A DNA stretch of 64,000 nt from Algoriphagus pacificus. Lineage in GTDB: Bacteria > Bacteroidota > Bacteroidia > Cytophagales > Cyclobacteriaceae. The stretch lies in the NCBI RefSeq assembly GCF_017254845.1, contig NZ_JAFKCU010000001.1, forward strand, positions 951,048-1,015,047, read 5' to 3'. The notes below the pieces were generated by a model. The model made no database searches, was not told the DNA's origin, and worked only from the letters and a program-made list of their open reading frames with translations. Made by a program: the position numbers and the translations under genes. Below are positions 41,377 to 52,100 of this stretch, in pieces (position 1 is the first letter of the stretch; each line of letters begins with the position of its first letter).

Positions 41377-43794
41377 CTATAAATTAGTGAATTGAATAAT
41401 AAATATTGTTCCCTTTCTCTCTTCACTTTCCACTTTTAATTCTCCTCCATGCGCTTTGATGATATCATAGCTTAAAGACAATCCTAATCCAGTTCCCGAG
41501 CCAGTAGGCTTGGTAGTGAAGAAGGGCTGGAAGATCTTTTCTTTGATAGAGTCGGGGATGCCTGAGCCGTTGTCCTGGACAGAGATTTCTACCCCTACCT
41601 GCCCGTCCGGCAGGCGGGAATCCCCTAAAGGGGACTTGGTCTTCGTTGTTTTGACAGTTACTTCTGGTTTGTAGTCTTTAGGGGTAGAATTTGCCTTTTC
41701 GTTAACTGCATAAAAAGCGTTATTGATCAGGTTGAGTAATACCTTTCCGATGTCTTGGGGAATTACCGAAACCTGTGGCAGATCAGAAGCCAAATCTGTT
41801 TTCAACTCGCATTTGAATTCGGGTTCCTTTGCCAAAAAGGATTGGTAGCTCAAGCGGAGAAACTCTTCTGCCAAAGCATTGAGATTGGTAAGTTCCTTTT
41901 GACCTGAGCCTCTTTTGCTATGTTCCAGCATGCCTTTAACGATGGCATCAGCACGCTTTCCGTGGAGGTTGATTTTCTCCTCGTTGGCTTCAATGTCAGT
42001 TGCGATTAACTTGACTTCTTCCAAATCGCCTTTTTCAATTTCTTCTTTAAGCTCTGAAATCAATTCTCTATTTACTTCAGAGAAGTTATTCACAAAATTC
42101 AGCGGATTCTGTATCTCATGGGCAATCCCTGCGGTCAGTTCGCCGAGAGAGGCCATCTTTTCGGATTGGATCAGTTGGGCCTGGGTGGATTTGAGTTCAT
42201 TTAAAGAGATTTCTAGTGCTTCTGTTCTACTTTCTACCATATCTTCCAAACTAGTATACATTTTACCCATTTTATAGGCTATTAAGAATGTCATACTTAA
42301 TGGAAGGATAGTTAAAAAAGAGATATCCCAAAAAATTGGTGGTGTAAAATCATATATATTAATATCGATTATACTCTCAAAAACTAAAGGAATAATCAAA
42401 AACAAAACCATTCCTATAAATCCAAAAGTGATAAACCCCACCCCTTTTATTTTTCTTTTCCGAGCAATAAGCAGGAGTATTAAATTTAGAATTAAGATAG
42501 CTGGTGAGACAATCGGCCAGACATTATCGATATTAAGGACTTGGAATAGAAGGAATATTAGAGGAGCAAAAAAGGGTAGGAACTTTAATTTCTCAAATTT
42601 CTCAAGCTTGAAAAATATAACTAAAGTGTAGGGGAGTAAGAAAAAAACAGCAATCCTTACAACCACTATTATTTTAAAGACAAAGAAGGTAATTAATCTA
42701 TCAAACTGGGTAAACTCAAAATAAAATTGAACATAGTCATTAATCAAAAGCAGTAATAAAAGGACTGCTACTAAAAGATTTTCTTTTTGCTCCCTAAATA
42801 AATAATAGAGGTAGCCATGTAAAATAAAAACGACAAAATAGATCCCAAACAATAAGTAGAACTTTAGCTTACTTTCACTTATTTGATTGTTTCTAATGTC
42901 GTCTAATTCCTGTGAAATAAATGATAGTCGAAATCCCAATAAAAATGATTCATCATCCATTATCTCATAATATCTTTTCGCAGGATGGTAAGAAAAACGA
43001 ACTGCAATTAGATGGGTGTCTTTAGGAGATAACCAAATAGGGGTATATTCTTTCAAGAGAGGATTATATCGCACTTCCTTATTTGGGTCCGTTGAGAAAG
43101 TGCCAAAGCGATTAATCAACTTACCATCAATATAGACCTCGGCAGCACCCCAGCTATATAACTGTAAATACCAAGGATTGAAATAGAATGTCGAATCTGC
43201 TTTAAAATAGGCACGGAACCAACCATGGCCCTGATTCCACAATGAATCAGGTAATGGTTCTGTGATATCGGAAGGATTAATTTTAATCCATTGGGTATGG
43301 TCAAAATTCAAATCAGCCCACTTGATATCATCCCCAGGACTAAAGTGCCAAACATTATCGTAATCTAAATAAATTCTTCGCTGGACTTTTTCCCTTTCAA
43401 ATTCAATGATAAGTGGTTGCTCAGGAGGCTTTTTACCGATAGGTAATATTGATAGGCGAAATTTTGTTCCAACCTCACCCCAAAATAAGTTTGAAATTTC
43501 TTGTTCAGACTTTCCAATAAGATCAATCATTTCTCCTGATTCTCCCTCTCCAATTCCGACAATCAGGTCACCTTCGTTTAATTGTCCGCTTTTATCAAAA
43601 GAAGAATTTGGTGTGATAAAGGATATACGAGTTGAATCATTTTCAACTCTAAAAAATAAATCTTTAATACCACCTTGATTTCCAGAGAAAACAAATAAGC
43701 TATCTGTTGATGCTTGCAACTCAGCGGTAGCAAGTAATAAAAAAATACTTAATAGCATTTTCGCCTTAAAAAGATCTATGAGTTTGTTTCTCAC
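41377..43794 (-). CDS. Sensor histidine kinase with PDZ, jelly-roll and multi-spanning membrane domains
   Basis: An 805-residue kinase. After a signal segment (MLLSIFLLLATAELQAS), residues about 45-120 look like a PDZ domain (GQLNEGDLIVGIGEGESGE, then GTKFRLSILPIG). Next is a beta-rich domain with WFRAYF and AAEVYIDGKLINRFG, similar to jelly-roll sensor domains of 7TMR-DISM proteins, and then about seven membrane helices (about 310-510). The kinase has [59 protein letters not shown] and [12 protein letters not shown], with the same SPLGDSRLPDGQVG insert as the kinase at 36408. It overlaps the upstream TPR kinase by four bases and is followed by two DUF6090-type genes. PDZ in the sensor half suggests recognition of protein C-termini or misfolded envelope proteins. 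Confidence 0.9.
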   Translation of the reverse strand: MRNKLIDLFKAKMLLSIFLLLATAELQASTDSLFVFSGNQGGIKDLFFRVENDSTRISFITPNSSFDKSGQLNEGDLIVGIGEGESGEMIDLIGKSEQEISNLFWGEVGTKFRLSILPIGKKPPEQPLIIEFEREKVQRRIYLDYDNVWHFSPGDDIKWADLNFDHTQWIKINPSDITEPLPDSLWNQGHGWFRAYFKADSTFYFNPWYLQLYSWGAAEVYIDGKLINRFGTFSTDPNKEVRYNPLLKEYTPIWLSPKDTHLIAVRFSYHPAKRYYEIMDDESFLLGFRLSFISQELDDIRNNQISESKLKFYLLFGIYFVVFILHGYLYYLFREQKENLLVAVLLLLLLINDYVQFYFEFTQFDRLITFFVFKIIVVVRIAVFFLLPYTLVIFFKLEKFEKLKFLPFFAPLIFLLFQVLNIDNVWPIVSPAILILNLILLLIARKRKIKGVGFITFGFIGMVLFLIIPLVFESIIDINIYDFTPPIFWDISFLTILPLSMTFLIAYKMGKMYTSLEDMVESRTEALEISLNELKSTQAQLIQSEKMASLGELTAGIAHEIQNPLNFVNNFSEVNRELISELKEEIEKGDLEEVKLIATDIEANEEKINLHGKRADAIVKGMLEHSKRGSGQKELTNLNALAEEFLRLSYQSFLAKEPEFKCELKTDLASDLPQVSVIPQDIGKVLLNLINNAFYAVNEKANSTPKDYKPEVTVKTTKTKSPLGDSRLPDGQVGVEISVQDNGSGIPDSIKEKIFQPFFTTKPTGSGTGLGLSLSYDIIKAHGGELKVESEERKGTIFIIQFTNL
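41598..41634. repeat. In-frame double palindrome in kinase gene (copy 2)
   Basis: Same sequence and same protein position as 36626-36662: CCTGCC CGTCC GGCAGG followed by TCCCCT AA AGGGGA, encoding PLGDSRLPDGQ before the G1 box. Confidence 0.75.
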
Positions 43795-45938
43795 GACAGG
43801 GGTAGCTGGATTATAAATTTTGTTCCTATTCCCTCTTCACTCTCCAATTTTAACTCTCCTCCATGCGCCTTTACTATATCATAACTAAGGCTCAGACCCA
43901 ATCCAGTCCCTGAGCCAGCTGGTTTGGTTGTAAAGAAGGGTTGGAAGATCTTTTCTTTGATGGAGTCTGGGATTCCGGCCCCGTTGTCTTGGACAGAAAT
44001 TTCAATTCCATTTTCAGACTTCTTTGAATTTATTACAACTTCTGGTTTGTAGTCTTTAGGAAAAGCTTTGGTTTTTTCGTCTACTGCATAAAATGCATTA
44101 TTCACAAGATTCAAAATTACCCTGCCGATATCTGAAGAGACCACATTTACTTTTGGCAAATTAGGGTCAAGTTCCAGCTTAAAATCAGCATTAAAACTCT
44201 TTTCCTTTGCCCGAAGGCCATGAAAGGAAAGCCTGACGAATTCATCAATCAAAGAGTTTAAATCGGTAGGTGCTTTAACGCCTTTATTAACCCTGCTATG
44301 TTCCAACATGCCTTTGACAATTGAATCAGCTCGCTTTCCATGAGAGTTGATCTTAAAAAGGTTTGTTTTTAAGTCATTGCCAATAGCTTTAGCTTCATCT
44401 ATTTTTCCTTTCTCCAACTCTTCATTCATTTCATCGACTAACTCTGCGCTTAATTCTGAAAAGTTATTCACAAAATTCAGCGGATTCTGAATCTCATGAG
44501 CGATACCCGCTGTAAGCTCACCAAGTGAAGCCATTTTTTCAGATTGGATCAGTTGAGCCTGGGTGGAAATTAATTTGTCATAAGCAGATTCTGCAATTTC
44601 CCTTTGAGATCGAATCTCTTCTTTTTGGAATTGAAGCAATCGATTTGCCTTTTGTTTATGTAGGTTGTTTCTGTAGAGATAGATACTGATAATGACAAAC
44701 AGAATTAAAGCAACCAGTGAGGCAATTATTATAATCCTTTGATTAAATACAGCAGCATTTTTTAGCTCTGTATCCTTCTGCAGAATCTCAATTTCAGCTT
44801 CTTTTTTGTCCAATTGAAATTCGAACTGAAGTTGCTGAATCATCTTTTCTGTGCTGGTTTTTGCAATTATTTCCTTTACAGATTTGACATTTACTTCATT
44901 CTCATAAGCAGCCCTATAATCTCCAATTTGGGCATGAGATTCTGCCAAGTTTTGGTAAATTTCTACTAACTCAGTCTTGGCATCAATTTCTATTGCAAGG
45001 TTTTTTGCCCTCTCTAAACTTCTGATGGCTCCTTCAAAATTCTGTTGTAACTTCTGGGTTTTGGCTAGGCCAATTAGACTTTGCGCCATTTCAAATTTTG
45101 CCTCCGACTTTTCTGAAATTTTGATCGCTCTATTATGAAATTCATAGGCTTTTGTGAAATTTCCCAGATTTGAATTGATCTCGCCAAGTTGAGTCAGCGG
45201 AAAAGTGGCATCAATTGTTCCATCACAAAGCGTAAGAGCTACTTCATGATAATAGGTAGCCGAATCAAAGTTTGATTCTAAAAAGTAAACTTCACCAATA
45301 TTCATGGCTGTAATAGCCATACCAGATTCCAAATTGATCTCTTCAAAGACCGCTAGTGATTTTTTGAAGTTTGTCAAAGCCTCATTGATAGTATTTGGGC
45401 TACTACTATAAACAGTCCCTATATTATTTAGAGCAGTCCCAATTCTTAATTTATTGTCTAGCTGTTCTGAAATTTTAAGTGATTCAAAATGGAGTTCCAG
45501 TGCCTTGGTATTATTTCCAAGCATGTAATAAATAGAACCAAGATTGCTGAGAATATTGGCTTCCCCGGTTGGGTCCTGAATCTCTCTGAAATAATTCAAT
45601 GATTCCTGAAAACTTAAGATAGCGTCCTGTAGGTTTCCGAGTTGTGAATAGGCTCTACCTTTGGCATTATAGCCATCAGCCAATCCCTTTTTATAATTGA
45701 TTTCAGTTGAAAGTTGGATCCCCTTTTCAAAATAATCAATGGCTTTAATTGTTTCTGTTCCTAAGAGATCTAAACCCAATTCTAAATAGAGGTTCACTTT
45801 TGTGCTGTCAGCTTTTGAATCATTGATAGCATTTAGTAAACTATCTGACTGGGAAGTCTGGGCTTCAGTTTCATTTAAAAGTGAAAAAGAAAACAGTATT
45901 AAAAATAAGTACTTATTGATAGTCAAAAATCGATTCAT
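43791..45938 (-). CDS. TPR-containing membrane sensor histidine kinase
   Basis: A 715-residue kinase with a signal peptide ([20 protein letters not shown], cleavage after EAQ). The periplasmic part (about 30-370) is a TPR array ([54 protein letters not shown]), followed by a membrane helix ([20 protein letters not shown]). A coiled coil leads to the kinase: [59 protein letters not shown] and [15 protein letters not shown] kinases of this type are common in Bacteroidota. It is first in an operon with the PDZ kinase (four-base overlap) and two DUF6090-type genes. Its catalytic half is most like that of the soluble kinase at 52881 (shared [11 protein letters not shown] and FHGLRAK). Confidence 0.93.
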   Translation of the reverse strand: MNRFLTINKYLFLILFSFSLLNETEAQTSQSDSLLNAINDSKADSTKVNLYLELGLDLLGTETIKAIDYFEKGIQLSTEINYKKGLADGYNAKGRAYSQLGNLQDAILSFQESLNYFREIQDPTGEANILSNLGSIYYMLGNNTKALELHFESLKISEQLDNKLRIGTALNNIGTVYSSSPNTINEALTNFKKSLAVFEEINLESGMAITAMNIGEVYFLESNFDSATYYHEVALTLCDGTIDATFPLTQLGEINSNLGNFTKAYEFHNRAIKISEKSEAKFEMAQSLIGLAKTQKLQQNFEGAIRSLERAKNLAIEIDAKTELVEIYQNLAESHAQIGDYRAAYENEVNVKSVKEIIAKTSTEKMIQQLQFEFQLDKKEAEIEILQKDTELKNAAVFNQRIIIIASLVALILFVIISIYLYRNNLHKQKANRLLQFQKEEIRSQREIAESAYDKLISTQAQLIQSEKMASLGELTAGIAHEIQNPLNFVNNFSELSAELVDEMNEELEKGKIDEAKAIGNDLKTNLFKINSHGKRADSIVKGMLEHSRVNKGVKAPTDLNSLIDEFVRLSFHGLRAKEKSFNADFKLELDPNLPKVNVVSSDIGRVILNLVNNAFYAVDEKTKAFPKDYKPEVVINSKKSENGIEISVQDNGAGIPDSIKEKIFQPFFTTKPAGSGTGLGLSLSYDIVKAHGGELKLESEEGIGTKFIIQLPLS

Positions 45939-46087
45939 ATCACCTTTGTAAATGTGAATTCATAGGCCTTGCTCAGATTGGTAATATTTCATTTTACCCC
46001 TTCGTTAAAAGGCTTCATTTTTATTTTATTTATGCAAAACTCTCATGATCAACTTATGAGTTTTTATTCAATTTTAATTTAAGAAAA

Positions 46088-46118
46088 GAAACGTATGAAA
46101 TACTATTCCATACGTTTC
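46088..46118 (-). terminator. Terminator after the giant secreted protease-like gene
   Basis: On the minus strand GAAACGTATG, an 11-base loop and CATACGTTTC form a perfect ten-base stem followed by TTTTCTT. It begins 22 bases past the stop codon of the gene at 46141. Confidence 0.7.
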
Positions 46119-46140
46119 TAGAAAGGTATTTTTCAAATAG

Positions 46141-49100
46141 TTAAGGCTCTTTTATCACATTGACCGATTTTATCCCTTTTACGGTGTTGATGTGAATTAC
46201 ATACAATCCAATATGCATCTGAGAGAAGTCTAATTGTAGTCGACTTTCATTTCCATTCCAGATTTTTGGCATATGCTGGATTCTTCCCATAGCATCCAAA
46301 ACAACCAATGAATATTCTGTTGGCTCTTCTGTAACCAGACCTTTTAAGTTAATATTTAGTATGTCCTTAACAGGATTAGGATATGCTATAAAGTCAGTTG
46401 ATATCTCTTCTTCTTCCTGTAGGTTGGTCATTCCCTCAGATAAGAGGATTTCCGTATTCGATTCATTCAGTATTGGAGCCTTTCTTACATTTTCGAAAGT
46501 TGTGGCTTTTGGTCGGATAGCAATCGCCTGAGATACCCAATGCTCACTTTCTGAAGCTGTAGCAATCAAATCCCCTGTTTCACCTGCTTCATTTTGGATA
46601 AAGTAAGCCATCATATTAGATGTTAAGCCTTGTTGATCATTAGGATCATCATAAACTTCAATAGTACCTGCTGGTGCCGTCCATGTTGCGTTTTTCTTAT
46701 TTGAGTAGAATAACATCACCATGGTGTTGCAATCAGTGGTTGTGAGAGATGGTGCAGTTCCAATTAATCCTTGAGATCCAGATGCTCCGCTAAATGCTAC
46801 AATTGGCCCATCAGGATGATCTACATCTGCTCCAGTGATTCTTGAAATTCCCATAGTCCATTTTGGAGCTTGGTTAATTCTGAACTCATAAGTCTCCGGC
46901 TCATTGTTATCTTTCACCACTTTGTAGTAAGTAACCATTGCCACTTGGTTCTCTTGGTTCACTCGCTGGATGCGAACCCAATTTTTATCAACTGGATTAA
47001 CTTGAGGGGCCTCTCCTTTTTCAAACATCAATCCGACAATCAACAAATCTCCGACTTGTGTATTCGCAGGCTTCTTGATAACAGCAGGGTTACTTGTATT
47101 ACCTGCCCCCATCGCAGTTTCAAAATCTCCCATCACGGGTGCCTCATTAATACATCCGACAATCAGTAAAGCATCCGGATTTGAACTGGCTGAATTATAA
47201 TTTTCATTTCCAATAAAGGTTGCTATAACTTGATAGGTGCCAGGGAGAGTAGGAGCAAAAGAAGTAGGTCCATAGCTTATATCTCCAACTCCCATATATT
47301 CTAAGGTGATCAGATTAGGGTCTAGAACTTCTTCTTCCCCTCCAATTCCGAAGGCAGAAGCAGTTACCTCAATTGGTCCAGAGTTATATTCAAATATTCC
47401 TCCAATTACTGAAACCGTAGGTGTTGCTTTATCCACGGTAAGGAGACCTTTGGTAATGCTTGCTATGCTGTAGTTTGAAGGATCTACGAAACTAATTGTT
47501 GGATCAACCTCATAAATTCCAGCACCTATCAATCCATCATTAATTACATATGGATTACTATCCTTAAGAAGTGAATAGGATATCGAGCTAATTACCGATT
47601 CTTCATTCTCTTCCAGGGTTACTTCTATTCCTTCCGGATCAAGGAAAGTGGTGCTGATTTTAAAACCATCAAATTCAGTATTGTATGCTGGAGCGGGATC
47701 CCCATAGTTAATTAAATCTGGATCTGCAGAAGTAGTAGCAGTTAAAGGTGCCGGGGTAATAGTAAGATCGGCCGGCAGGTAAGATGAAATAAAGTTTCTG
47801 GATTCATATGTTCCCGGAATAATGAAATGATTACCAACATCTGTTCCTGTGACCATATTCACTGAGAAGAATTCCAGGTTGAAATCATCATCATTTTCAC
47901 CTATTTCTTCACCAAAATCATAGTACTTACCTATTTCTGCATTTTCACCTTCTTCAGCCAATTCCAGATCAGATTCACCAAATATTACAAGGTTATTGTT
48001 CTCAACTTCTTCACCTTCTCCTCCAGTGCTATTGATAATCGTCCTTGAATTAATGATGGTTCTACCATTGATCATTGTGCGGGCATTGATGATGACGCGG
48101 CCATTGATAATAACTCTTCCATTGATCATTGTTCTAGCATTGATCATAGTTCTAGCATTGATTATTGGCCTTCCATTTATAGTTACAGATTTGAGATCCT
48201 GACTCAGTGGATCTTCCAGATAATCAAGGAAAGAAGAACCTGGAACATCGAATGCAGAATTAATGATCGGTCTGCCATTGAGGATAGTTCTCGCATTGAT
48301 GATTGATCTCGCATTTATGATAGTTCGACTACTTACCATGAAGCTTTTATTGATAAAGCTATTTTTATTGATAATCACCCTACCGTTAAAAATACCTAGA
48401 GGTAGGCTATTATCTCCTTCTCTTTTGGCAAGTTCTAGATCCTGCATGTACTCATTGAGAATGCTGTTTTTCAGACCTTCGACATCATTTATTTTCACTA
48501 TTCCTTCAGATTCAATTAGCTCTTCAGGAATGATGACTTCAAATTGTATTGCATCACTGATTGACTCACCGTACTCCAATGCCAATTCGCCAACCAGGTC
48601 AACAGGCTTGATGGTAATTGGCAGTGATTCCACAGTAATAATTCCTGGGCCATAATTCCCGAAGTCATCATTTGTTCCGTCATAAAAAAGAGTCCCATCT
48701 TCCTGCAAAACACCTACATAATTGTAGAAATCTGAGAAAAGAACGCTCGTTGGAGCGTGAGAGGCGGTAATTATATATGTTCCAACATCAGCCAAATCTC
48801 CATCGATTGTACTTGATAGAGTAACCAGCTGTAAATCTGGGTTTAGATTTTCTGGATCAAGCGTAAGACCTACATCGGCTAAAGTAAGATCACTTAATAC
48901 CCAATTGTTGTCTATCCTTTCATAGACACTCGCAGAAAATGGCTCTACAACTTGAGCATACTTTTTAGTCACATCGTCTGCTCTGATAGCGATAGTCTTT
49001 TTGACAATATCAAAGAAGTATTCCGGACCGGCAGTACCTCCATCCAGTTCACTGTCAGAAATGGCATTATTTACCACTGTGACACCAGGATTTCCTTCAA

Positions 49101-52100
49101 AAGGAGGGACTGTTACTTCCAAGTACCCAGTTCCGAATTCATCAACTCCATAGATAGCCTCAAGCTGCTCTTCCCTTAAATAAACATTCGAGCCCTCATA
49201 GAGATTAGTCCCTGTTATGATCAATTGAAATTCAACCTCTCCAGGATTAATACCATCCTCATACACCAATTCTATATTGTCAGGATTAGGAGCGGCTAGC
49301 GTGAGCAATGCTTTATCTGCCCTAATAAGACCGGATCCAGATTTAAAATCATCTCCGGTTTCATGCATGTCTTGTGCGGTAGTTTTAAGCACTCTTCGAA
49401 TGTCTTCTGGTAAACTCGCACCTACATCACCCACCCAATCTGTTGGTTTGGATTCAGGATAATATTTTACTCGTGCCTGCTTCACCAAAGCAGCAATGGC
49501 AGCAGCATGGGGAGCTGCGGCTGAAGTACCATAGAAGTTTGGAAAATCATCTCCTTCCAGATTTGGAGCGCCAAAGTTTACGGTGGTATTCACGCCATTT
49601 GGAGCGGTAAAATCCGGCTTACTTCTAATCGCATTATTGGTTGTCGTACCTCCTCTAGAAGAGAATGACGCAACTGTAAATGGCTCAGTGCCACTTGGAA
49701 CCAATGCTGGATCAAATCCAAAAACAGAAGTGTTGGCATAAAGCACGGCTCCAACCGTCATAGCACCTTCTGCATTTGCGTGTCCAACTATTGTGGAAGC
49801 ATTTATTCCATTTTGATCATTCGGGTCAAGCTCACCTCTGTAAACAATGTACTTAAACTTAATTCCCAAATTCGAATCCATATCAAGACAGCTTTCGCAC
49901 TCCCTCGCAATCAAAAGTTCAATGGTGGTTGGTTGTGAAATGGTAAATGAAAGAATTTCTATAGGGTCACCATTTGCATTGTTTCTATTGAAACCAAACA
50001 ATGGAACTCCGAAGTCTTTTAGGTAAATGTCAAGGTCATACAAGCTACCAACCTGGTCTATTGAATAGAGTGGATCCTCCCATTGAAGGGCAATCATGTA
50101 AACAGCAGGTCCATTTTGTCCTGGGAAAACATTAATTGATTGGGTTGTGCTTCCATCGCTGAATTGGTGAACTCGGCCACCATCCCAGGTACCGCTATTC
50201 AGTGGCAATTGAATAGTTGGGTCGGTTGTAGGGGTAAATAATCCTTCAAAACTTTTGCTGCCGAAATTTCCTGCAGAAGTGAAATAGGATACCCCACTTG
50301 CTGTGACTTCATTTACTGCTTTGGCCACTTTACCATCGCTAAAGACAGGCTCAGTCATATAGGATATATCGTCCACTAAAATATCACTTCCTGCAGCAGC
50401 CAAATCCCTAATTCCTTGGGCAAAATCACTTGCAGTGAGAACTCCAGTTCTAAATCCAAGTTCTGCGCCTGGGGCGACGTCATGAATAATCTGCATCATT
50501 GCACGACCTTCGTCAGTACCAGTTCCAAATCGACTCGGCATGTCTCTTAAAAAATAAGTGCTTGCAGGTAAATCTCCATTGGAAATATCGTTTTCTAATG
50601 TATTTACCCCTGCATCAGTTCGGGTATTATAACTGTCTGAAAATACGCCGATTTTTATGCCTGTTCCGTCAATTGGTTGATCCCCTTCAAAGTGAGAATA
50701 TCCCGCTCTAACTAAATTGGAACGCATTACCCGGTCACCCTGAGTAGTTGTAGCTCCTTTATTGGCAACAGGCGGAATAGCTGGGCGAACGTGATTTAGG
50801 ACTTCAGGATATTGATTTAATTCCAATAACTTTTCTATTGGGAAAAAGCCTGCAATAATCAATGAATTAGGATCTTGCTTTAATTCATCTTCTGTAGGAG
50901 TGACGAATCCTAAACTTTCAAGAATCACCTTAGCTTCGTCAAACTTATCTTTCATGTAAATTACCTCAATAAGGACTTCGTTTCCATCGATATAAAAGAC
51001 TTCGTTTGATTCTACTATTTGGCCTTGATTGAATATTTCATGGAGAGCACTTAATTCCGAGCCTATGAGCTCATATACTTTTCCTTGAGTACAAATCCCG
51101 AATATTTGACGATCATTCACCGTCACTTGGAATGTTTCTGTGCTTCCACAATTTTCATTAACTGAAACTTCAATTACATCTCCATCAGTCACTAAAATAG
51201 ATTCAGGAGTTTCAATAGTTTGTCCATTTCGAGTAAATATCAATTCCCCAAAATCCACAGATACAAAGGTGTTCAGATTTGCAATTGCTGTATTTCCGCC
51301 ATTTTCTGTGCTACAAAGCACTGCATCAGTAACAGATATGACTGGTGGTGTAATCAAGCTTACATCAAGGGTACATTCAGTAGGTGCACAAGCTCCAATG
51401 TTATCGATTTTAACGGATACACTGCCTGATCCAGTCCATGTCACATTAATGCTGTTGGTTCCTTCTCCAGAGGTGATTTCTCCGTCCCCAGTCAGGGACC
51501 AGATGTATGAAAGAGAACCAGCAGGAACGGTATAGGTAGCAGAAGATCCTGCGCAAATTTCAGATTCTCCCTGAATAGTACATTCTGTATCAAAGTCAAT
51601 TACTTCAGATGCTGCTTGAACAGAGGCACTTTGGCTACCAACAGATTTTCCATTTAATGAAACAACGCGGGTATGATAAGGTGAGCCATTTATACTCGAA
51701 GCTGAATTTCCATCGCCCCAATCCTGAGCTTTGGCAATGTGGCCTCCCCAAGCAATAACAACTGAATTATTTGCCCCGTTTTCACCACTTACCGAAAAGG
51801 TTATACTTAATCTTGTGATGGTGCTCGTGGAGGAATTTGTCTCCTGAAGCACATATCGGATATCATTAAATGTCCCGCCATAAATAGCCATTCTCCTTTC
51901 CTCTTGGGTAAGTTCATTGAAACTTGTAAAAGGTTGCGGAGTTCCGTTAGGAGTTGGGATGGAAATATATTCAGGATTTCCTGAGGTCGGGATGACATCT
52001 TCACAAATTCTATCGAAGCTAGTGATGTAGTCGATTGCGTATTTACTGTCCTTACTTGTGTCCCATTCAATTTCTACCGTATGACTGCCGGCTCTTAATT

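Noticed and set aside
40650-41426. ATG at 41426 as start of the DUF6090-type gene
   Set aside because: The extra N-terminus has no counterpart in paralogues and would overlap the kinase gene by 50 bases; TTG at 41372 fits the family start.
48028-48390. 18-base repeats as a possible CRISPR array or minisatellite outside genes
   Set aside because: They are within an uninterrupted coding frame and encode a consistent hexapeptide.
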